Of a stretch of 64,000 nt of DNA, positions 57,706 to 64,000 are shown one piece after another; within the stretch, counting starts at the first letter, position 1, and every line of letters starts with the position of its first letter. The position numbers were made by a program, and so were the translations under genes. The stretch lies in contig NZ_JACCCY010000002.1 in assembly GCF_013409575.1 (NCBI RefSeq), positions 310,001 to 374,000 on the forward strand. Direction: 5' to 3'. The notes under the pieces are model-generated. The model worked only from the letters and a program-made list of their open reading frames with translations. It searched no databases and was not told where the DNA came from. The stretch comes from Macellibacteroides fermentans (lineage in GTDB: Bacteria > Bacteroidota > Bacteroidia > Bacteroidales > Tannerellaceae).

Positions 57706-57942
57706 TCTGTCATCCATCATTTATAGAGCTTAATAATCAGTTTATCAGTGTGTTAAAAAATGACAGATGCCTAAATCATCTATCATTTTATCTTTCATCT
57801 ATCATGCCGCTAAAATCGACTCTTTAAATGTTTTAAATCCATTATGGTGTTGATATACAATTGAATACAAGAATAAAGAATGAGCGTTTAAGACCAATCA
57901 TTTCCTAATTAGGATGGTGTAAATTACAATTACTATAACAGC

Positions 57943-58022
57943 ATTTATCCCCAACACAAAAGGAAAGTAATCCAAATACAGCGAAGACGTATCATTTTGA
58001 CTTATAATATCTAATCGTTGGA
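57943..58022. other. Spacer upstream of the 22-bp array
   Basis: No gene or motif found between the end of the group II repeat and the palindromic array. Confidence 0.4.
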
Positions 58023-58106
58023 CCATGGTTCAACGATATCTCAACCATGGTCCAACAATAAGTAGACCATGGTCCAACGAAAGATTGACCCAGGTCCAAC
58101 GATTAG
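58016..58106. repeat. Four-unit 22-bp palindromic tandem array
   Basis: CCATGG-centred units begin at 58023, 58045, 58067 and 58089, exactly 22 bases apart. The core is ACCATGGTCCAACG, itself nearly palindromic, with the first unit reading GTTGGACCATGGTTCAAC and the fourth altered to CCCAGG. 22 bases is close to two helical turns, so proteins bound to each unit would face the same way. It is not a CRISPR array because no spacers separate the units. Confidence 0.8.
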
Positions 58107-58217
58107 TTATTCGTATTGTTCGTAATTAATCTTCGTTTATATAATGGTTAAAGGTAACAAGGAATATGACTATAAATTAGGTTGTTGCAATTGATCTATT
58201 ACGTGAATAATGGATCA

Positions 58218-58355
58218 AAAGTGAAAGATAATTTGTAAAGTGAAACATAAAGTGAAGGATATTAGTAGAAAAGTGAAGGATATTTATTTTAATATTTAGG
58301 ATAACTATCTGTAATCTAGTTGGATGAGTTTGCAAGTGAAGGAAGTGAAGGATAT
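58218..58355. repeat. Cluster of AGTGAA(A/G) direct repeats
   Basis: AGTGAA occurs at 58220, 58239, 58251, 58272, 58335 and 58344. Four of them extend to AAGTGAAGGATAT or close to it. Spacing is irregular (12 to 63 bases). Role unknown; it lies between the palindromic array and the tracrRNA. Confidence 0.55.
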
Positions 58356-58382
58356 TTTCGCAAACTTATTGAGAATTTGATA

Positions 58383-58470
58383 CACAACAAAGGCGAGTTG
58401 CCCCGCCTTAGTTGTAAACACAACGGAATAATCCTTATTGTGATTAGCTTAAATTGTATGCAGCAAAAAT
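58383..58470 (-). ncRNA. Probable tracrRNA of the type II CRISPR system
   Basis: Read on the minus strand, three parts follow in order. First, a putative anti-repeat at 58464-58437, whose plus-strand form ATTGTGATTAGCTTAAATTG resembles Bacteroidetes type II repeats that start GTTGTGATTTGCTT. Second, a nexus hairpin at 58442-58419 with CACAATAAGGATTATTCCG, similar to the ACAAUAAGG nexus of type II-C tracrRNAs. Third, a stem AAGGCG ... CGCCTT (58409-58390) as terminator, with a weak T-run. It lies divergent from cas9. The array that would prove it is outside the window. Confidence 0.65.
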
Positions 58471-61041
58471 AATGTTTATTATTTAATTTACAAATAAATA
58501 TGGAAATAATTTGTAAAATTAATTCTATTGATTAGTTTTACAATTGACACTATTATTTTGTAGAATTAAATTGAAAACCATGAATAAAATTTTAGGACTT
58601 GATTTAGGAACAAACAGTATTGGATGGGCTGTTGTGCAGAAAGATGAGCAAGGATCTTATGAAAAAATTATTAATGCTGGAAGCCGCATCATTCCTATGG
58701 ATGCAGAAACCATGAAAAATTTCAATAATGGAATAACACAAACCCAAACTTCAGAAAGAACCAGGTTGCGTGGTGTAAGAAGATTGCTTGAACGTTCATT
58801 GTTGAGAAGAGAACGTATCCATCGTCTATTAAATACTATGAACTATCTTCCTCCCCATTATGCCGAAAAGATAGATTTTGTAAATAGATTAGGAAAGTTT
58901 ATTGGAGAAGAGGAGCCTAAATATGCTTACATGGTAGATGAAGATGGAAAGTTCCAATTTATATTTAAAGAATCTTTTAACGAAATGCTGAAGGATTTCC
59001 AGGACAAACAACCAGAATTGGTACTCAATAATAAAAAAGTGCCTTACGATTGGACTATATACTATTTAAGGAAAAAAGCATTGGATAGAGCTATATCCAA
59101 AGAAGAGTTAGGGTGGATTATTCTCCAATTTAACAATAAAAGAGGTTACTACCAACTTAGAGGTGAAGAAGATGAAACACTCAAGGAGGGTAAAAAAGAG
59201 GAGTATTTTGCCCTAAAAGTAATTCGGGTCGAAGCAGATAGCTCATCTGCCGGGAAAAAAGGAGAAGTGTGGTATAATGTTCTATTAGAAAATGGATGGA
59301 TTTACAGGCGTACAAGTAAAATACCTTTAGATTGGGAAGGTAAAACTAAGGAGTTTATTGTTACAACGGATGTAGACGAAAATGGAAATGCTTTAAAAGA
59401 TAAAGAAGGCAAAGAGAAAAGAAAATTTAGGGCTCCTGCAGAAAATGACTGGACTTTACTCAAAAAGAAAACGGAGTCTGATTTAGTTAAAAGTGGAAAG
59501 ACTGTTGGTACTTATATATACGATACGCTTTTGAGTAGCCCGGATCAAAAAATTAAAGGAGGATTAATCCGTACAATAGAACGTAAATTTTATAAATCAG
59601 AACTTATTGCAATTCTGAATAAGCAAAAAGAATTTCATCCGGAGTTAAAAGATAAAACTCTTTACAATAAATGCGTAGAAGAATTATATAGAAGTAATGA
59701 ATCACGAAGACTCTCTTTATCAAATTATGACTTTACACGATTTATAACAGAGGATGTTATTTTTTATCAAAGGCCTCTTAAGAGCAAAAAATCACTGATT
59801 GAAAATTGTTCATTCGAAAGACGTTACTTTCTGGATCCAATTACAAAAGAATTAGCTTATGCACCTATTAAATGTATTGCTAAATCACATCCATTGTTTC
59901 AGGAATTCAGACTTTGGCAGTTTATTAAAAATCTACGAATTATCGAACGTGAAAAAATAGTAGGAGATAAGCTGATGTTTGACCAAGATGTAACTACAGA
60001 GTTTCTCCCTACCCAGAATGATTATGTTATTCTTTTTGATTGGTTAAATGAACACAAGGAGATTGATCAAAAGGCTTTGCTAAAATATCCGGCATTTGAT
60101 TTAAAGAAGAATATAGATAAGTATCGCTGGAATTATGTAGAAAATAAATCATATCCTTGTAATGAGACCCGTGCTTTATTGAAGACAAAACTAAATAAAG
60201 CAGGAAATATTCCATCCGAATTTTTAGATAATGATACATTAGAATCATTATGGCATATTCTTTATTCTGTAGAAGATAAATTGGAAATAGAAAAAGCACT
60301 AACGTCTTTTGCGACAAAAAAAGAATTGAGTGAAGAGCAAACGGTAGCTTTTGTCGAACAGTTCATAAATATTCCTCCCTTCAAAAAGGAATATGGATCT
60401 TATTCTGCAAAAGCAATTAAGAAATTACTTCAACTGATGCGTATGGGAAGTCGCTGGTCAGAAAACGAAATAGCAGAATCAACAAAGGGTCGAATCCAAA
60501 AGCTGATTGACGGCGAATGCGACGAATCAATAAAAACAAGAACAAGGGATAAAGCTTTAAAGTTTAATGAAATAAATGATTTTCAGGGTTTACCTCTATG
60601 GCTTGCCAGCTATATTGTATACGATCGCCATTCGGAATCTGGTGATGTTATGAAATGGGAAACTCCTGAAGATATTGATTATTACTTAAAACATGTATTC
60701 AAACAACACGGACTTCGAAATCCGATAGTAGAGGTTGTTGTTGTTGAGACATTAAAGGTTGTAAAAGACTTGTGGAAAACCTATGGCTCTTTTAGTGAAA
60801 TTCATATAGAGTTGGGAAGGGAAATGAAGAATCCTGCCGATAAACGTATCAGGATGACAAACCAAAATGTAGAAAATGAAAATACGAATTTACGAATAAA
60901 AGCACTTTTAGCAGAGCTTGCCAATCAGAAAGACATTGAAGGCGTAAGACCATATTCTCCGTCACAACATGAAATCCTTAAGATTTATGAAGAAGGAGTC
61001 TTAAATATGCTAACAAAGGAAGATCCGGATTATGACACAAT

Positions 61042-61050
61042 AAGTAAAAT
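61042..61050. repeat. 9-bp target duplication, left copy
   Basis: AAGTAAAAT inside cas9, repeated at 62367-62375 on the other side of the inserted element. Confidence 0.93.
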
Positions 61051-62366
61051 CATTGCTGTCCCATTAAAATCTAAAATAGTTCTTTGAAATATTTGAAATT
61101 TAGTTAGTTATAGAGGTTTTTCGAGCGCGACGATTTCAATTGATAACTTTGCAGCCCATAATAAAGGCTGCAATGAATAAAGAGAAATATGTGTTTGCCC
61201 AGTTGATCTCATTTCTGAATGAAGATAAATTCCGACGTATTGTCAACAAGTTCCAAGGGAATCGTTACATCAAGCATTTCACTTGCTGGAATCAACTACT
61301 TTCTTTGATGTTCGGGCAACTCTCCAATCGTGAAAGTTTGAGAGATTTGATTATCGCTCTTGATGCCCATCACTCTAAATGTTATCATTTAGGAATAGGA
61401 AGGAATGTATCAAGATCATCTCTGTCAAGAGCCAATCAAGATAGAGACTATCACATCTTTGAAGAGTATGCCTACTACCTGATAAACGAAGCAAGACAAA
61501 AGCGAGCCACGGAAATCTTTAAACTTGGAGGGAACATCTATGCCTTCGATTCGACAACCATTGATTTGTGCCTGGCCGTATTCTGGTGGGCAAAATTCCG
61601 CAAGAAAAAAGGTGGTATCAAAGTACATACACTATACGATGTGGAAACACAGATACCTGCATTCATTCATATCACTGAAGCGGCAGTACACGATTCAAAG
61701 ACAATGAAAGAAATCCCTTATGAATCTGGTTCTTACTACATCTTTGACCGGGCTTATAACAATTTTAAGATGTTGTATAAGGTTCATCAGATTGACGCAT
61801 TCTTCGTTGTCAGGGCAAAGAAAAACCTGCAATACAAATCCATCAAATGGAAACGCAGACTCCCCAAGAATGTACTTTCAGATGTGACAATCGAATTGAT
61901 TGGTTTTTATCCCAAGCAATACTATCCCGAGCAGTTCCGGCTTGTAAGATACTGGGATGAAGAACAAAAACGAGAGTTTGTATTTCTAACCAATGCGATG
62001 CACATTTCTGCTCTTCAGGTGGCTGAACTTTACAAGAACCGCTGGCAAGTAGAGTTGTTCTTCAAATGGCTGAAGCAGCACCTCAAAATCAAGAAGTTTT
62101 GGGGTACTACCGAAAACGCTGTCCGGGTTCAAATCTATTCAGCCATATGTACATACTGCCTGGTGGCAATCGTTCAACACGATATGCAACTGGATAGAAG
62201 TACATACGAAGTTCTTCAAATATTAAGCATTTCATTGACTGATAAAACTCTTCTTCGAGACCTCTTTGATAAAACTAAATTTCAAAATGACAAAGAACGA
62301 TTTGGACCAAATGGGCCAAATTTATTTAATTATAAATAACGTCCTATTTTTAATGGGACACTAGTG
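61051..62366 (+). mobile_element. IS4-family insertion sequence inside cas9
   Basis: 1316 bp. The left end reads CATTGCTGTCCCATTAAAA and the right end, reversed, CACTAGTGTCCCATTAAAA, so the inverted repeats share TGTCCCATTAAAA and flank positions. The 9-bp duplication AAGTAAAAT borders it exactly. Confidence 0.94.
61173..62339 (+). CDS. IS4-family transposase
   Basis: 388-aa DDE transposase beginning MNKEKYVFAQLISFLNEDKF (DUF4372-like N-terminus). YAFDSTTIDL (Asp), YIFDRAYNNF (Asp) and YKNRWQVELFFKWLKQHLK with the Y-(2)-R-(3)-E-(6)-K signature. Full length. Start at 61173 is the ATG that opens the family N-terminus; an in-frame ATA-type start further up would lie in the IS end. Confidence 0.93.
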   Translation: MNKEKYVFAQLISFLNEDKFRRIVNKFQGNRYIKHFTCWNQLLSLMFGQLSNRESLRDLIIALDAHHSKCYHLGIGRNVSRSSLSRANQDRDYHIFEEYAYYLINEARQKRATEIFKLGGNIYAFDSTTIDLCLAVFWWAKFRKKKGGIKVHTLYDVETQIPAFIHITEAAVHDSKTMKEIPYESGSYYIFDRAYNNFKMLYKVHQIDAFFVVRAKKNLQYKSIKWKRRLPKNVLSDVTIELIGFYPKQYYPEQFRLVRYWDEEQKREFVFLTNAMHISALQVAELYKNRWQVELFFKWLKQHLKIKKFWGTTENAVRVQIYSAICTYCLVAIVQHDMQLDRSTYEVLQILSISLTDKTLLRDLFDKTKFQNDKERFGPNGPNLFNYK

Positions 62367-62375
62367 AAGTAAAAT
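62367..62375. repeat. 9-bp target duplication, right copy
   Basis: AAGTAAAAT, matching 61042-61050. Confidence 0.93.
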
Positions 62376-64000
62376 ATCAAAAATGGCGCTACCGTCATCG
62401 TCAGATCTTGTTAGATATAAATGTTGGCTTGAGCAAAAATATCGTTCACCTTATACAGGACAGGTTATTCCTTTGGCACGTCTTTTTACTTCAGAATATG
62501 AAATAGAACATATTATTCCACAATCCCGTTATTTTGATGACTCATTTTCTAATAAGGTAATTTGCGAGTCGGCAGTGAATAAAGACAAAGATAATCTGTT
62601 GGCATACGAATATATTAAGCAAAATGAAGGCAAAATAATAGAGATTGGTTTAGGGAAAAAAGTAAAGCTGTTTACTGCAGATTCATATACCGAGTTTGTC
62701 CAATCACATTATGTGGGTTCTGTAGCGAAAAAGAAAAAGCTTTTGATGGATACAATTCCAGATTCTTTCATAGAAAGGCAATTAAATGATAGTAGATATA
62801 TTAGTCGTGAAATAAAGAAATTATTGTCGAGTGTGGTAAGAGAAAAAGATGAGGATGAGGCTATTTCTAAAAATGTAATTGTATGTACGGGAGCAATAAC
62901 AGATAAATTAAAAAGAGATTGGGGTCTGAATGATATTTGGAATACAATTATTTACCCACGTTTTGAAAGATTAAATCAGCTAACAAACAGTGATAAATTT
63001 GGACAATGGGAAAATAAACAGGGGAAAAAAGTTTTTCAGATTGAGATGCCTTTAGAATTACAGAAAGGTTTCAACAAAAAGAGAATTGACCACAGGCATC
63101 ATGCAATGGATGCGATTGTTATTGCATGTGCAACCCGGAGTCATGTAAACTATTTGAATAATGAATCTGCTCATTCAAAGTCGAAAGAAAAACGGTACGA
63201 TTTAAGAAGAAAGCTAAGACGTATAGAGATTTTGGAAAAACAGGAGCTAAAGGATGGTGTTACTACTACGAATAAGATCGAGGTTGCGAAAGAGTTTTAT
63301 AAGCCTTGGCCTACATTTACGCAAGACGCTCATGAAGTTCTACAATCTATTATAGTTAGTTTTAAACAAAATTTACGAGTCGTAAATAAAGCAACTAATA
63401 GGTATGAGTGTTTTGTCCATGGGAAAAAAGAAATTGTAAAACAATCAAAAGGAGAGAGCTGGGCCATAAGAAAACCAATGCATAAGGACACAGTATCGGC
63501 AGCAGTATCTTTACGTAAAATTAAAACGGTACGACTTAGCCTAGCTATTGATGATTGGGCAAATATTGTTGATAAAACATTAAGGAAAGAGATCGGCCTT
63601 CTTTATTCTAAATATGGGGAAAACGGTAGTAAAAATATTATCAAGTATTTTAAAGATAGGGATAATAAACACAACGGTTTGGATGTGTCGAAGGTTAATG
63701 TCTACTCCTTTGATAACGATTGCGCTGCTTCTCGCGTTACACTTGATGATACTTTTAATTCTACCAAAATTGAATCTATTACAGACACAGGCATTCAAAA
63801 GATTTTATTAAAACACCTGTCTTCCTATAATGAGATAAAGGAAAATAAAATTATTGAGCATCCGGAACTTGCATTTTCACCAGATGGGTTAGATATTTTA
63901 AATGCCAATATTAGAGAATTAAATAATGGCAAGTTTCATAAGCCAATCAAAAAAGTAAGAACCTACGAAACTCTTGGTAACAAATTTGCTGTGGGACAAA

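Larger units (their letters stand above)
55537..57942. repeat. Segmental repeat containing group II intron, copy 2
   Basis: Second copy of 10625-13030. It starts 20 bases after the ISL3 end with the last 84 bases of the Cys-rich gene but no start codon. The intron and left flank match copy 1 closely; the flank from 57706 on is more diverged. Confidence 0.85.
58580..64000 (+). pseudogene. cas9: Cas9 interrupted by an IS4-type element (partial at window end)
   Basis: RNA-guided endonuclease frame in two exon-like parts: 58580-61050 and 62376-64000. Removing the IS and one copy of its 9-bp duplication restores one frame (DTISKISKMALPSSSD). Domains: RuvC-I ILGLDLGTNSIGWAVV (D8), Arg-rich bridge helix RTRLRGVRRLLERSLLRRER, RuvC-II EIHIELGREM (E744), HNH YEIEHIIPQS (H869) with N892, and RuvC-III IDHRHHAMDAIVIACA (H1066, D1069). 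All catalytic residues survive. The window holds about 1365 residues and ends before the stop; Bacteroidales Cas9 proteins are about 1400-1500. The insertion falls after residue 824, between RuvC-II and HNH. Start at 58580 is chosen because the RuvC-I motif follows at once. Confidence 0.93.

Noticed and set aside
58016-58106. CRISPR array
   Set aside because: The units are back to back at 22 bases with no unique spacers between them.

Overview
The window looks like Bacteroidales DNA. The evidence is a paired mutA/mutB methylmalonyl-CoA mutase, TAnnTTTG-type -7 promoter elements, many lipoproteins with Bacteroidetes-style lipoboxes, a hybrid two-component regulator with TPR, kinase, receiver and AraC domains, and a Bacteroides-type Cas9. 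A genus cannot be fixed from sequence alone; a Parabacteroides- or Dysgonomonas-like relative is plausible.

Layout. (1) 1-6.4 kb is ordinary chromosome: mutA (cut by the window start), mutB, a DUF362/ferredoxin protein and mnmE, with two clean intrinsic terminators. (2) 6.6-10.7 kb holds a large PLD-helicase-DUF3427 protein and a metallo-beta-lactamase-fold hydrolase translationally coupled to a 64-aa cysteine-rich protein. (3) 10.6-19.2 kb is a pile of mobile DNA: a group II intron, an IS66 element carrying an IS1182 element inside its tnpA, an IS481 element cut by that IS66, and an IS3 remnant. (4) 19.3-53.3 kb is an accessory locus of envelope and secreted proteins. It has two SPFH-GYF proteins, a nucleoside hydrolase, LRR lipoproteins, a possible beta-grasp small protein next to a 5'-nucleotidase-like lipoprotein, a family of propeller-like lipoproteins, two proteins sharing a coiled-coil leader, a double zinc-ribbon membrane protein, LemA, a TPM-domain protein, DUF805, and a large hybrid sensor-regulator at the end. 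It is cut by IS4, IS1595/IS1634, IS3, two IS982 copies and IS30. (5) 53.6-57.9 kb is an ISL3 element followed by a second copy of the group II intron together with its flanks. (6) 57.9-64 kb is a type II CRISPR locus: a repeat-rich leader, a probable tracrRNA on the minus strand, and cas9 split by an IS4-type element and running off the window.

How the genes may work together. The SPFH, zinc-ribbon, TPM and LemA combination resembles the Bacillus subtilis ydjGHI membrane module, here with GYF domains and many secreted partners. The hybrid regulator at 50.4 kb may control it. The locus is decaying. At least six non-IS or IS genes carry in-frame stop codons inside otherwise intact reading frames (TAA, TAG and TGA), and several segments are duplicated and partly homogenised.

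The most notable observations are the cas9 gene disrupted by a perfectly excisable IS with a 9-bp target duplication, the predicted tracrRNA, the four-unit 22-bp palindromic array upstream of it, the ydjGHI-like island, and the run of nonsense-interrupted genes. All family calls come from reading motifs by eye; no database search was run.
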